Origin: Aminobacter aminovorans
GTDB taxonomy: Bacteria; Pseudomonadota; Alphaproteobacteria; Rhizobiales; Rhizobiaceae
Length of the DNA stretch: 64,000 nt
NCBI RefSeq assembly: GCF_900445235.1
Contig: NZ_UFSM01000001.1
Location: 3,239,501-3,303,500, forward strand
Reading direction: 5' to 3'
Positions 50,968-60,483 of this stretch are shown here, piece after piece. How positions within the stretch are numbered: the first letter of the stretch is position 1; each line of letters begins with the position of its first letter. Position numbers and translations under genes: made by a program. The notes under the pieces were generated by a model. It saw nothing but the letters and a program-made list of their open reading frames with translations, searched no databases and was not told where the DNA came from.

Positions 50968-52134
50968 ATGAATTTCAGACTATCCGCGCCGCTCAGCTTG
51001 ATGATCGGCCTGCTTGCAGCGCTTGCTTTCGCAGGACAGGCGCACGCCCAGCTTTTCGAAACCAAGGCGAGCCAGGCCTACATGATCGATGCCGAAACCG
51101 GCACGGTGCTGTTTTCGAAAGAGCCCGACAAGCCGATGGCGCCGGCCTCGCTGGCCAAGCTGATGACCATGGAAGTTGTTTTCAACGCCATCAAGTCCGG
51201 CCGCTACAAGCTCGACGATACGTTTGCCGTGAGCGAGAATGCCTGGCGTACCGGCGGTGCCGCATCGCGTGCCTCGACGATGTTTGCAGCGGTCAGATCG
51301 CAGATCCGCATCGAGGACCTGATCCAAGGCGTCACCGTGCAGCTCGCCAATGACGGCTGCATCGTGCTTGCCGAAGGCATGGCCGGCTCGGAGGCCAATT
51401 TCGCGCTGCAGATGACCGAACGTGCCCGCGAAATCGGCTTGGAGAAGTCGACATTCGTCAATTCGACCGGCTTGCCTGCGCCCGGCCAGACAACCACGGT
51501 GCGCGAGCTTGCCACGCTCGGCCTGCATATCTGGCGCACCTATCCCGAATTCTACCGCTACTACAGCCTGCCGGAGTTCAACTGGAACAAGATCCTGCAG
51601 CGCAACCGCAACCCGTTGATCACCATGGACATCGGCGCCGACGGCATGGCGGCCGGCTTCACCGAAGGCGAGGGCTTTGCCATCGTCGGCTCGGTCAATC
51701 GCGACGGCAGACGGCTGTTTGCCGCCATGGCCGGTCTTGCCAGTGACCGCGAGCGTTCCGAAGAAGCCCGCAAGCTGCTCGACTGGGGCATGCGCTCCTT
51801 CGAGATGTCGGAGATATTTGCCGCCAACGAGACTGTCGGCGAGGCGCAGGTGTTTGGCGGCACCAAGTCGCATGTCGCGCTGGTGGCGCAGAAGCCGATT
51901 TCGCTGTTTTTGCCGATCACCAATCGCGAACGGCTCGTTGCCCGCATCGTCTATGATGGCCCGGTCGCAGCGCCGATCGCGCAGGGAACGCCGATCGGCT
52001 CGCTCAAGGTCTGGATCGGCGACACGCTGAGCCAGGAAACGCCGCTTTACGCCGCCGAGGCGGTCGACGTCGGTTCGCTGCAGAGCCGCGCACTCGACGC
52101 GGTCAAAGAACTCGCGGTCGGCTGGCTCAGATAG
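50968..52134 (+). CDS. D-alanyl-D-alanine carboxypeptidase homologue with degenerate motifs
   Basis: The 388-aa protein has a signal peptide (LAALAFAGQAHA) and the PBP5/6 family outline. The first motif is intact: S61-L-A-K64. The SxN motif position reads VQLAND, so its serine is leucine (L126). The KTG position reads DGMAAGFT, so its lysine and threonine are alanines (A228, A229). Both changes are clear in the DNA (CTC; GCGGCC). A working carboxypeptidase is therefore doubtful; a structural or binding role is possible. It lies between rlpA and tmk. Confidence 0.88.
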   Translation: MNFRLSAPLSLMIGLLAALAFAGQAHAQLFETKASQAYMIDAETGTVLFSKEPDKPMAPASLAKLMTMEVVFNAIKSGRYKLDDTFAVSENAWRTGGAASRASTMFAAVRSQIRIEDLIQGVTVQLANDGCIVLAEGMAGSEANFALQMTERAREIGLEKSTFVNSTGLPAPGQTTTVRELATLGLHIWRTYPEFYRYYSLPEFNWNKILQRNRNPLITMDIGADGMAAGFTEGEGFAIVGSVNRDGRRLFAAMAGLASDRERSEEARKLLDWGMRSFEMSEIFAANETVGEAQVFGGTKSHVALVAQKPISLFLPITNRERLVARIVYDGPVAAPIAQGTPIGSLKVWIGDTLSQETPLYAAEAVDVGSLQSRALDAVKELAVGWLR

Positions 52135-52188
52135 TTCGGGTGGACCTTTGCTGCTCTCGACGCTAGAGCTTCGGCACCTACATAAGAT

Positions 52189-52214
52189 ATGCCGTGAGGC
52201 CGTTCGTACGGCAT
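52189..52214 (+). repeat. Hairpin upstream of tmk
   Basis: ATGCCGT (52189-52195) pairs with ACGGCAT (52208-52214). It lies in the gap before tmk and argues against the longest tmk frame, which starts at 52194 inside it. Its function, attenuator or processing site, is unknown. Confidence 0.4.
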
Positions 52215-52247
52215 GACGTGCGATGCAGCGGACAGAAAGGCATTGGA

Positions 52248-52919
52248 TTGGCGCGCGGCTTCTTCATCACATTCGAAGGCGGCGAGGGGGCAGGCAAGTC
52301 GACACAGATCGAGCGCCTGGCCGGCAAGCTGCGCGACAAGCGCTATGACATCGTGGTCACGCGTGAGCCCGGGGGCTCGCCCGGTGCGGAAGCGGTGCGC
52401 CACGTGTTGTTGTCAGGTGCTGCGGAACCATTCGGACCGGAAATGGAAGCACTGCTGTTTGCCGCCGCCCGCTCCGACCATGTCGAGCAGGTGATCCGCC
52501 CGGCCGTCGAACGTGGCGCCATCGTGCTGTGTGATCGCTTCCTCGATTCGTCGCGCGTCTACCAAGGCGTAACAGGCGACCTCGATCCCGACTTCATGGC
52601 GGCGGTCGAGCGCGTGGCGATCAATGGCATGATGCCTGACATGACGCTTATCCTGGATCTCGACCCGACCGAAGGCTTGCGGCGCGCCACTGCCAGGCGC
52701 GGGCAGGATGTGGCAGACCGCTTCGAGAAGGAGACCGTCGAGATCCACCAGCGCCGGCGCGATGCCTATCTGGCGATTGCCGAGAACGAACCTGAGCGAT
52801 GCATCCTGATCGACGCATCGAAGGATCAGGAAGAGGTCGAGCATTCGATCACCGACGCCGTCTTCGCAGCCCTAGAGGCGCGTGCTACAGCCGGCAGCCG
52901 GGCGAGGGCTGACGCCTGA
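52248..52919 (+). CDS. tmk: Thymidylate kinase
   Basis: The 223-aa enzyme makes dTDP from dTMP. It has the P-loop [15 protein letters not shown], the DR(Y/F) motif in [13 protein letters not shown], and a lid region with [11 protein letters not shown]. The start is most probably the TTG at 52248, directly before the conserved N-terminus and after GAAAGG. Its stop overlaps the holB start (TGATG), an arrangement common in bacteria. Confidence 0.94.
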   Translation: MARGFFITFEGGEGAGKSTQIERLAGKLRDKRYDIVVTREPGGSPGAEAVRHVLLSGAAEPFGPEMEALLFAAARSDHVEQVIRPAVERGAIVLCDRFLDSSRVYQGVTGDLDPDFMAAVERVAINGMMPDMTLILDLDPTEGLRRATARRGQDVADRFEKETVEIHQRRRDAYLAIAENEPERCILIDASKDQEEVEHSITDAVFAALEARATAGSRARADA

Positions 52920-53971
52920 TGTTCGAACGCATTGCCCCCGAACAGCACGACACGCTCGACGGCATCCCCGAGCCGTCCGAAAACCCGCATCTGTTTGGCC
53001 ACGAACAGGCGATCGCGATGCTGACATCAGCCTATCGCTCGGGCAAGCTGCCACACGCCCTGATCCTCGCCGGACCGGTCGGCATCGGCAAGGCAACGCT
53101 GGCCTTTCATCTCGCCAATCATTTGCTGCGTTATCCAGACTATCGCAGTGCGCCGGAAGATCTGGCTGATCCAGATCCGCGGTCGGGACTGTTCCGCCAG
53201 GTCGCCACCGGCGCGCATCCTTCCGTGTTGCATCTGACGCGCCCGCAGAACGACAAGACCAAGGGCTTCAAGTCGGTCGTGACGGTCGACGAGATCCGCA
53301 AGGTGTCGCGTTTCCTGTCCATGACCTCGCATGATGGCGCCTATCGCGTGGTCATCGTCGATCCGGCCGACGACATGAACACCAATGCCGCCAACGCGCT
53401 GCTCAAGAATCTCGAGGAGCCGCCGGCACGCACGCTGTTCATCCTGATCGTGCATGCACCCGGCAGCCTGCTACCGACGATCCGGTCGCGTTGCCAGACC
53501 ATTCGACTGACCCCGCTCGACGACGACGCGCTGCTGGCGGCCCTTGCCGGCACCGATCAGCCGGCCCCTGACGAGCCCGAGGCGCGCACCGCACTGGTGC
53601 AACGGGCAGGGGGAAGCGTGCGTGCAGCAATTCTGCTCACCCAATATGGCGGCCTGGAGATTGCCGAAGCGCTGGACAAGATCGTGTACGCGGGACGCAA
53701 CGACATCGCCGCTTCGCACAAGCTTGCCGATGCGGTGGCAGGCAGGGACAGCGCCATCCAGTTCGACGTCTTCAATCGCCGCGCCCTCGACCTTTTGTCC
53801 GATACGGCGACAGACGCGGCGCGCAACTCCGATCTTTCGCGGGCGAACGCCTTGTCCGATGCTTGGCACGACGCGCAAAACGCGATATCCGAGACCGAGA
53901 CCTACAATCTCGACAAGAAACAACACGTCCTGGCCATGATCGACCGCTTGAATGCCGCATTGCGAATGTGA
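52919..53971 (+). CDS. holB: DNA polymerase III subunit delta'
   Basis: The 350-aa clamp-loader subunit has HALILAGPVGIGKATLAFHLAN as P-loop-like segment, VVIVDPADDMNTNAANALLKNLEEPPARTLFIL (Walker B and sensor 1 region) and the family's IRSRCQTIRLTPL. The zinc-binding cysteines seen in some homologues are absent. It overlaps tmk by one base and precedes metG by 86 bp. Confidence 0.93.
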   Translation: MFERIAPEQHDTLDGIPEPSENPHLFGHEQAIAMLTSAYRSGKLPHALILAGPVGIGKATLAFHLANHLLRYPDYRSAPEDLADPDPRSGLFRQVATGAHPSVLHLTRPQNDKTKGFKSVVTVDEIRKVSRFLSMTSHDGAYRVVIVDPADDMNTNAANALLKNLEEPPARTLFILIVHAPGSLLPTIRSRCQTIRLTPLDDDALLAALAGTDQPAPDEPEARTALVQRAGGSVRAAILLTQYGGLEIAEALDKIVYAGRNDIAASHKLADAVAGRDSAIQFDVFNRRALDLLSDTATDAARNSDLSRANALSDAWHDAQNAISETETYNLDKKQHVLAMIDRLNAALRM

Positions 53972-54057
53972 CGCTCGTCCGAGCCGGATGGCAAACGCCA
54001 TGCCGATGCGTTATCTGACCGCGACCCTTTCAATCCGACATTCATGACGGTTCACCC

Positions 54058-55599
54058 ATGTCCCGCGAAAAATTCTACATCACGACGGCGATCTCATATC
54101 CGAACGGCAAGCCGCATATCGGCCACGCCTACGAGCTGATCGCCACCGACGCGCTTGCACGTTTCCAGCGCCATGACGGCAAGGATGTGTTCTTCCTCAC
54201 CGGCACCGACGAGCACGGCATCAAGATGCTGCAGACGGCCAATCGCGAAGGCATAACGGCGCGCGAACTGGCAGATCGTAATTCGAACGAATTCAAGAAG
54301 ATGGCAACGCTTCTGAACGCGTCGAACGACGACTTCATCCGCACCACGGAAGAGCGTCACTACGCTGCCTCCCAGGCTATCTGGAAGGCGATGGCGGAGC
54401 GGGGCGACATCTACAAGAGCAGCTATGCCGGCTGGTATTCGGTGCGTGACGAAGCCTATTATGGCGAGGAAGAAACCGAGGTCCGTCCCGACAATGTGCG
54501 CTACGGACCGCAGGGCACGCCGGTCGAATGGGTCGAGGAAGAAAGCTATTTCTTCCGCCTGTCAGCCTATCAGGACAAGCTGCTGGCGCTCTACGACAAC
54601 CAGCCCGATTTCATCGGCCCCAACGAGCGCCGCAACGAGGTGGCGAGCTTCGTCCGTTCGGGCCTGAAGGACCTGTCGATCTCGCGCACGACCTTCGACT
54701 GGGGCGTCCCGGTGCCCGGCGACGACAAGCACGTGATGTATGTCTGGGTCGACGCATTGACCAACTACATCACCGCCCTTGGCTATCCCGATACAAGCGC
54801 CGAAAAGTGGACCTACTGGCCCGCCGTGCACATCATCGGCAAGGACATCGTGCGCTTTCACGCCGTCTACTGGCCGGCTTTCCTGATGTCAGCCGGCATC
54901 GAGTTGCCGAAGAGGGTGTTCGGCCACGGCTTCCTGTTCAACCGCGGCGAGAAGATGTCGAAGTCGCTCGGCAACGTCGTCGATCCATTCACCATGGTCG
55001 AACACTACGGCCTCGACCAGGTGCGCTACTTCCTGCTGCGCGAGGTTCCGTTCGGCCAGGACGGCAGCTACAGCCATGAGGCAATCGTCAACCGCACCAA
55101 TGCCGACCTCGCCAACGATCTCGGCAATCTGGCGCAGCGGTCTCTGTCGATGATCGCCAAGAACTGCAATGGCGTGGTGCCGCAACGTGGCGAACTGACT
55201 GATGCCGACAAGGCGATCCTCGACCAGGCCGTGGCCGCATTGGCGACGGCGCGCAAGGCGATGGCGGAGCAGGGCATCCACCACGCCCTTGCCGCGATCT
55301 TCGCCGTCGTTGCCGAGGCCAATCGCTATTTCGCGGCACAGGAGCCTTGGGCGCTGAAGAAGACCGACCCGGCGCGCATGGAAACGGTGCTTTGGACCAC
55401 CGCCGAGGTGATCCGCCGCGTCGGCATCATGTGCCAGCCGTTCATTCCGACCTCGGCAGCCAAGCTGCTCGACCTGCTTGCTGCCACTGACCGCGACTTC
55501 GTCCATGTCGGCGCGGCGCATGCGCTGGTCTCGGGTGCGGCTCTGCCGGCTCCCCAGCCGGTGTTCCCGCGCTATGTCGAACAGGCAGCGGAAAGCTGA
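54058..55599 (+). CDS. metG: Methionyl-tRNA synthetase
   Basis: The 513-aa class I synthetase has the HIGH motif ([13 protein letters not shown]), the TDEHG segment, and KMSKS ([11 protein letters not shown]), followed by the anticodon-binding helical domain. The C-terminal dimerisation/tRNA-binding domain found in longer enzymes is absent. It is the short alphaproteobacterial type. Confidence 0.97.
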   Translation: MSREKFYITTAISYPNGKPHIGHAYELIATDALARFQRHDGKDVFFLTGTDEHGIKMLQTANREGITARELADRNSNEFKKMATLLNASNDDFIRTTEERHYAASQAIWKAMAERGDIYKSSYAGWYSVRDEAYYGEEETEVRPDNVRYGPQGTPVEWVEEESYFFRLSAYQDKLLALYDNQPDFIGPNERRNEVASFVRSGLKDLSISRTTFDWGVPVPGDDKHVMYVWVDALTNYITALGYPDTSAEKWTYWPAVHIIGKDIVRFHAVYWPAFLMSAGIELPKRVFGHGFLFNRGEKMSKSLGNVVDPFTMVEHYGLDQVRYFLLREVPFGQDGSYSHEAIVNRTNADLANDLGNLAQRSLSMIAKNCNGVVPQRGELTDADKAILDQAVAALATARKAMAEQGIHHALAAIFAVVAEANRYFAAQEPWALKKTDPARMETVLWTTAEVIRRVGIMCQPFIPTSAAKLLDLLAATDRDFVHVGAAHALVSGAALPAPQPVFPRYVEQAAES

Positions 55600-55610
55600 G
55601 GCTGGCAGAA

Positions 55611-56393
55611 ATGTTGGTCGACAGTCATTGCCATCTCGACTTCCCCGATTTTGCCGAGGAGCGCGCTGATATCATCGCGCGCGCCAAGGCGGCGGGCGTC
55701 GAGCGCATGGTCACGATCTCGACACGCGTCAAGCGCTTCGAGCAAATCCTTGCGATTGCTGAGGCGTTCGACGAGGTCTTCTGCTCCGTCGGTACTCATC
55801 CGCACAACGCTGCCGAAGAACTCGACGTGACGACCGCAGATCTGGTCCGGCTGGCAGCGCACCCGAAAGTCGTGGCGATCGGCGAGGCCGGCCTCGACTA
55901 TTTCTACGACAAGGCGCCGCGCGACGCGCAGGCGCAAGGGTTGCGCGTCCATATCGCAGCGTCCCGAGAAACCGGATTGCCGCTGGTCATCCACGCTCGC
56001 AACGCTGATGACGACATGGCTGACATCCTCAAGGAGGAAACAGGGAAGGGTGCCTTCCCCTTCATCCTGCACTGCTTCTCGTCAGGGGCCGAACTGGCGC
56101 GCATCGGCGTCGAGCTTGGCGGCTATGTCTCGTTCTCCGGCATTCTGACGTTCAAAAACTCGGCCGAGCTGCGCGAGATCGCCAAGGACGTTCCCCGCGA
56201 CCGTCTGCTGGTCGAAACCGATGCGCCCTATCTTGCGCCGCCGCCGCACCGCGGCAAGCGCAACGAGCCGGCCTTCGTGGCGCAGACGGCCGCCGTGCTG
56301 GCCGAAACGATCGGCGTCAGCGCAGCTGAAATCGCCGACATCACCACAGCCAACTTCTTCCGGCTGTTCACCAAGATGCCGAGGCCAGCCTGA
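55611..56393 (+). CDS. tatD: TatD family metal-dependent hydrolase
   Basis: The 260-aa TIM-barrel protein has VDSHCHLDFPDF, AIGEAGLDYFYDKAP, VIHARNADDDM, and ETDAPYLAPPPHRGKRNEP, the metal ligands and signature of TatD DNases. It starts 11 bp after metG, a common arrangement (metG-tatD). It probably acts as a 3'-5' nuclease. Confidence 0.95.
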   Translation: MLVDSHCHLDFPDFAEERADIIARAKAAGVERMVTISTRVKRFEQILAIAEAFDEVFCSVGTHPHNAAEELDVTTADLVRLAAHPKVVAIGEAGLDYFYDKAPRDAQAQGLRVHIAASRETGLPLVIHARNADDDMADILKEETGKGAFPFILHCFSSGAELARIGVELGGYVSFSGILTFKNSAELREIAKDVPRDRLLVETDAPYLAPPPHRGKRNEPAFVAQTAAVLAETIGVSAAEIADITTANFFRLFTKMPRPA

Positions 56394-56397
56394 CGCC

Positions 56398-57216
56398 ATG
56401 GCCGACGTGCTGCGCCTCACCATTCTGGGCTGCGGCTCGTCGCCAGGCACGCCGCGCATAACCGGCGACTGGGGCGCTTGCGACCCGACAAATCCGAAGA
56501 ACAGGCGGACGCGCGCGGCTGCCATGGTCGAGCGCATTTCCGATGCCGGCGTGACACGCGTCGTCATCGACACGGGGCCGGACTTTCGCGCCCAGATGCT
56601 GGCCGCCGGCGTCCGCCACATCGACGGCGTGGTCTACACGCATCCGCATGCCGACCATATCCATGGCATCGACGATCTCAGAGGCTACGTGCTCGAGCGC
56701 CGCAGCCTTGTCGACATCTGGGCCGACGATTTCACGCTCGACAGGCTGAAACAGGCCTTCGGCTACTGCATCGAAACACCGCCGGGAAGCTCATATCCGC
56801 CGATCGTGCGGCCGCATATCATCGCGCACGATCAACCGTTCGTCGTAACGGGAGAGGGGGGTGCCCTCACCTTTCTGCCGCTACCGCAGATCCATGGCGA
56901 CATCGTTTCGCTCGGCTTCCGCGTCGGGCCGCTGGCATATTGTTCAGACGTCAGCGATTTTCCGGAGCCCACGGCGGCATTGATGACGGGCCTGGAGCTT
57001 CTGGTCGTCGATGCCTTACAGCACAGGCAGCACGTCAGCCATCTGTCGCTTTCTGAGGCGCTGGAGTGGATCGTGAGGCTCAAGCCGAGCAAGGCCGTAC
57101 TGACGCATATGCATGTGCCGCTGGACTACGCTGCCGTCCAGGAAGCCACGCCGGCGCATGTCGAGCCTGCCTATGACGGCATGACGATCGAAATGCCTTA
57201 CCCTTCAGCGCGATAA
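56398..57216 (+). CDS. MBL-fold hydrolase, PhnP-like
   Basis: The 272-aa protein has LTILGCGSSPGTPRITGDWG at the N-terminus and the metal motif VVYTHPHADHIHGIDDL, then VLTHMHVPLDY near the end. This is the PhnP/cyclic phosphodiesterase-like group of metallo-beta-lactamase folds, often encoded after tatD in alphaproteobacteria. Substrate not shown. It starts 4 bp after tatD. Confidence 0.9.
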   Translation: MADVLRLTILGCGSSPGTPRITGDWGACDPTNPKNRRTRAAAMVERISDAGVTRVVIDTGPDFRAQMLAAGVRHIDGVVYTHPHADHIHGIDDLRGYVLERRSLVDIWADDFTLDRLKQAFGYCIETPPGSSYPPIVRPHIIAHDQPFVVTGEGGALTFLPLPQIHGDIVSLGFRVGPLAYCSDVSDFPEPTAALMTGLELLVVDALQHRQHVSHLSLSEALEWIVRLKPSKAVLTHMHVPLDYAAVQEATPAHVEPAYDGMTIEMPYPSAR

Positions 57217-57359
57217 GCCGAATGCTTGATGCATTCCGGCGTCCGCTTGGCCCGCCAAGGCTGACTGGACTCTACGAGGACCTTGCTTCTAGGCCGATCT
57301 GTTGTGCGGCTGCCGAGAGCACCAAGAATCCGGCTGAACAACGCTTCGGTGCGCCACAC

Positions 57360-57387
57360 ATGTTCCATAATCTATCTTATGCGACAA
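57360..57387 (-). other. dif: dif-like XerC/XerD recombination site
   Basis: On the - strand the 28 bp read TTGTCGCATAA (XerC arm), GATAGA (6-bp centre), TTATGGAACAT (XerD arm). E. coli dif has GGTGCGCATAA-TGTATA-TTATGTTAAAT, so the inner parts CGCATAA and TTATG are conserved with exact spacing. The site lies between the last + strand and the first - strand GGGNAGGG motifs of the window. It is probably the chromosomal dif at the replication terminus. Confidence 0.75.
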
Positions 57388-57392
57388 GCGTC

Positions 57393-59047
57393 TATTGGCG
57401 CAAAGTTAAAATGTCTTGATTCTGCAAAGTAGGAATGTCGCCCTGCTCGTTGAGTGGGAGGCAGCGGAATGGGACTGATCGTGATGAGCGAACGTGAGCT
57501 GCAACGGATCGAGGTGCTGTCGAAGGTTGTTGAGCGGCGCATGACGACTGTCTCGGCCGCGCATGTCCTCGAACTGACGACGCGCCAGGTGCAGCGACTT
57601 TTGAAGACGTTTCAGGCTGGCGGCGCCGCGGCACTCCGGCACAAGTCTCGAGGCCGGCCGTCCAACCATCGATATGTCGCCGGCGTCGGCGAGTTGGCGG
57701 TTCAGCTGGTTCGGGAACACTATCTCGACTTCGGACCGACCTTGGCGGCCGAGAAGTTGGCGGCGCGCCACGGTCTGGTTGTGTCGCGAGAGACGTTGCG
57801 CAAATGGATGGTGGAAGCCGGAATCTGGCTATCGCGAAAGCAGCGCAGGACGTTCCATCAGCCCAGACTACGTCGGGAGTCATATGGCGAGCTGGTGCAG
57901 ATCGACGGCAGTGATCATCGTTGGTTCGAGGGGCGGGGCGATCCATGCACCCTGCTCGTCTTTATCGATGATGCCACGAGCAAGCTCCAGCAGCTTCGCT
58001 TTGTGAAGTCGGAGAGCACCTTCAGTTATTTCGAGGCGCTGGAGCTCTATCTGAAGTCGCACGGATGCCCGGTGGCGTTCTATTCCGACAAGCATACGGT
58101 GTTTCGTGTTTCCAAGAAGGATGCCAAGGCCGCGGCATGACGCAATTCGGCCGCGCGCTGTCTGAGCTCAACATCGAGATTCTGTGCGCCAATTCGAGCC
58201 AGGCCAAAGGCCGGGTCGAACGGGTCAATCGGACGCTGCAAGACCGCCTCGTGAAGGAACTTCGCCTCGCCGGCATATCCGACATTGCACTAGCCAATGC
58301 GTTCCTGCCGGCGTTCACCGCCGACTTCAACGAGAAGTTCGCCAAGGTTCCTGCCCGGCCGGACAATCTGCATCGTGTTTTGAATGTTGCGCCGGATCGG
58401 CTGCGCGACGTGCTGTGCAAGCGCGAGCAGCGTCATGTCGGCCAGCAACTGTCGTTTTCCTATGAGCGCAAGCAGATCATGCTCGAGAAGAACGAGCTTT
58501 CGTGCGAGCTGGTCGGCAAGTACGTCGACATCTACGAGTTTGCCGACGCTCACGTAGATGTCCGGTGGAAGGCGTGTTCCCTGCCCTATACCGTCTTCGA
58601 CAAAGAGCAGCGCATCACACACACGGCGATCACGGAGAACAAGCGGCTCGGCGAGGTGCTTTCCTGGATCAAGGCCCAGCAGGATGAGGCTCGGCCGGCG
58701 CCGAAGATCAAGACCAACAGTGAGCAGATCGGCTACAAGAAGCGCGGACGTAAGCCGGGCAAAAGGACGGATTTCATGAACGATCCCACGGTCATCGCGC
58801 ATCGGCAACGGGCGTTGGCAAGGTCGGCTTCTGGCGAGTGAGACCAGATCTCAAAGCCGAGGCGAGCTTGAATGGATCGCGCCTGATCGGGCTGCGCAAC
58901 CCCGACCGGCTTACGCCCGATCAGGCTCTCTCGTGGCGTCGGGAAGTGGGTCACAATCGCATCTCCAACTTGCGCCCTGCCCGCTGAAACAGCCGATGCG
59001 ACATTTCTACTTTGCAAGGGACCGGACATTCCAACCTAGTCGCCACA
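57393..59047 (+). mobile_element. ISNCY/IS1202-type insertion sequence next to dif
   Basis: The element is 1655 bp. The two 23-bp ends match in 14 positions without gaps and begin with T-N-T. An inner repeat TGCAAAGTAG-A/G-AATGTCGC lies near both ends in inverted orientation. GCGTC flanks it at 57388-57392 and 59048-59052 as a 5-bp target duplication. The left end is 5 bp from the XerC arm of the dif-like site. A longer direct match (AGCGTCTATTGGC) makes the boundary slightly uncertain. Confidence 0.8.
57469..58841 (+). pseudogene. ISNCY family transposase, frameshifted
   Basis: The first part (57469-58140) encodes MGLIVMSERELQRIEVLSKVVERRMTTVSAAHVLELTTRQVQRLLKTF (helix-turn-helix) and the DDE start (LVQIDGSDHRWFEGRGDPCTLLVFIDDAT). 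The rest continues in another frame from GMTQFGRALSELNIEILCANSSQAKGRVERVNRTLQDRLVKEL to a basic C-terminus at 58841. The frames join near 58125, where one base appears to be missing. No A-rich slippery site is present, so this is probably inactivation rather than programmed shifting. Confidence 0.85.
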
Positions 59048-59100
59048 GCGTCTATTGGCCGGTGGGTTCTACCTTGAAGTGCGACTTTGCAGCGATACCA

Positions 59101-59239
59101 ATGGGTTATCGCAGGCAAGGAACCGCATATGAACGCACTTACTCGCAGATTGATCTCGATGAGCGGCGCAAGATCGCCCGCTGGCGTCAAGCCGGGGTCA
59201 GTGTCGATGTGATCGCCGAGAAACTCGGCCGGCCGTTGA
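59101..59239 (+). pseudogene. IS30 family transposase N-terminal fragment
   Basis: MGYRRQGTAYERTYSQIDLDERRKIARWRQAGVSVDVIAEKLGRP is the helix-turn-helix start of an IS30 transposase. Similarity ends where a serine/threonine-rich recognition helix should follow; no catalytic domain remains. It lies about 50 bp right of the ISNCY element. Confidence 0.75.
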
Positions 59240-59311
59240 ACTTGCGCATACCATTCTCCAGAAGACTCGCATCATTGTGCGAATGGCAGTTGTTCTCACT
59301 GAGCCGGTGCT

Positions 59312-59992
59312 ATGGTGTCGCGTAGCACCGGCTTCAGTTCCGGTAATGGGCATAACAGTCAGGACGCGGCATTGGACAACGCACGCCGATCGCATTGGAA
59401 CGGCATCTACGGCACCAAGGCCGAGGACGCCGTCAGCTGGTATCAGCAGACGCCGGAGCCATCGCTGACGCTGCTTGAGCTCGCCGGCGCTGCGCCTAAA
59501 TCGGCGGTCATCGACATTGGCGGCGGCGAGTCGCATCTGGTCGACGCGCTGCTTGCACGTGGCTTTGACGACGTCACCGTGCTCGACCTGTCACAGACCG
59601 CACTGGACGCCAACAAGGCGCGCCTCGGCGATTCAGCCGGAACTGTAGGCTGGATTTGCGCCGACATTGTCAGTTGGCGTCCTGAGCGCAGCTACGAGGT
59701 CTGGCACGACCGCGCGGCGTTTCATTTCCTGACCGATCCCGCGGAACAGGCCATCTACACCGCCACGCTTGCCAAGGCGCTCATCCCCAACGGCCATGCA
59801 ATCATCGCCACCTTTGCCGCAGACGGCCCCGAGAAATGCAGTGGGCTGCCGATCGTCAGGCACGATTCCAACAGCATCGGCAAATTGCTGGGAGACGGCT
59901 TCCAGTTGATCGACACCCGCCGCCACGAACACCGGACGCCATGGGACAGCTTGCAGCATTTCCAGTTCAGTACATTCCGCAAACAGGGCTGA
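59312..59992 (+). CDS. Class I SAM-dependent methyltransferase
   Basis: The 226-aa protein has SHWNGIYGTKAEDAVSWYQQTPEPSLTLL, the SAM motif I SAVIDIGGGESHLVDALLARGF, DVTVLDLSQTALDANKARLGD, and the catalytic-region motif VWHDRAAFHFLTDPAEQAIY. This is a common small-molecule methyltransferase group. The start is uncertain: ATG 59312 has a weak ribosome site and a TTG near 59371 is possible. Substrate unknown. Confidence 0.85.
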   Translation: MVSRSTGFSSGNGHNSQDAALDNARRSHWNGIYGTKAEDAVSWYQQTPEPSLTLLELAGAAPKSAVIDIGGGESHLVDALLARGFDDVTVLDLSQTALDANKARLGDSAGTVGWICADIVSWRPERSYEVWHDRAAFHFLTDPAEQAIYTATLAKALIPNGHAIIATFAADGPEKCSGLPIVRHDSNSIGKLLGDGFQLIDTRRHEHRTPWDSLQHFQFSTFRKQG

Positions 59993-60052
59993 TGGTCTCC
60001 CTGCCCGTATGTCAGGCGCCACTGGAGTTCCCGCTCATCCGGCGATTTCAGA

Positions 60053-60481
60053 TCATGCCTCCGCCGCGACGCGCCTGGCAGCAACTATCCTGGCCAACCA
60101 CATGCCGGCAAACATCATCGGCAGGAAGGCATAGGTGCCCACGGCTCCGAGCGTCGTCGCCGTCAGCGCTGGCCCCGGGCAAAATCCGCCAAGGGCCCAG
60201 CCGATGCCGAACATGGCCGATCCCAGGAGAAGCGGTCGGTCGATCTCCTTCCCGGACGGCAGTTGGAACGCGAGTGCTGCCAACGGCTTTTGGCGTTTTA
60301 ATACAAGACGGTAGCCGACGAACGCGGTGATGACGGCACCCCCCATGACAAAGGCCAGCGACGGGTCCCACGTGCCCGCCAGGTCGAGGAAATTCAGAAC
60401 CTTGGCCGGGTCGGACATGCCTGAAACGACGAGACCGATGCCGAACAGCAGGCCGAGCGCGAGATTGACGACAAAGGACAT
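60053..60481 (-). CDS. YeeE/YedE-type membrane protein (DUF6691)
   Basis: The 142-aa protein has four predicted membrane segments (FVVNLALGLLFGIGLVVSGM; LAFVMGGAVITAFVGYRLVL; LLGSAMFGIGWALGGFCPGPAL; FLPMMFAGMWLARIV). GMSDPAKVLNFLDL and the GFCPGPAL motif mark the C-terminal half of a split YeeE/YedE sulfur-compound transporter. It follows the other half with a 2-bp gap. Confidence 0.88.
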   Translation of the reverse strand: MSFVVNLALGLLFGIGLVVSGMSDPAKVLNFLDLAGTWDPSLAFVMGGAVITAFVGYRLVLKRQKPLAALAFQLPSGKEIDRPLLLGSAMFGIGWALGGFCPGPALTATTLGAVGTYAFLPMMFAGMWLARIVAARRVAAEA

Positions 60482-60483
60482 GG

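Noticed and set aside
52194..52919. Longer thymidylate kinase from the ATG-like start at 52194
   Set aside because: It would begin inside a hairpin and add residues without similarity; the TTG at 52248 directly precedes the conserved start.
53972..54057. Riboswitch or T-box upstream of metG
   Set aside because: The gap is only 86 bp and shows no conserved SAM or T-box features.
57387..57399. 13-bp target duplication of the IS (AGCGTCTATTGGC)
   Set aside because: The 5-bp reading (GCGTC) gives better-matching terminal repeats of equal length starting T-N-T; the longer match may be partly chance. The boundary is left open.
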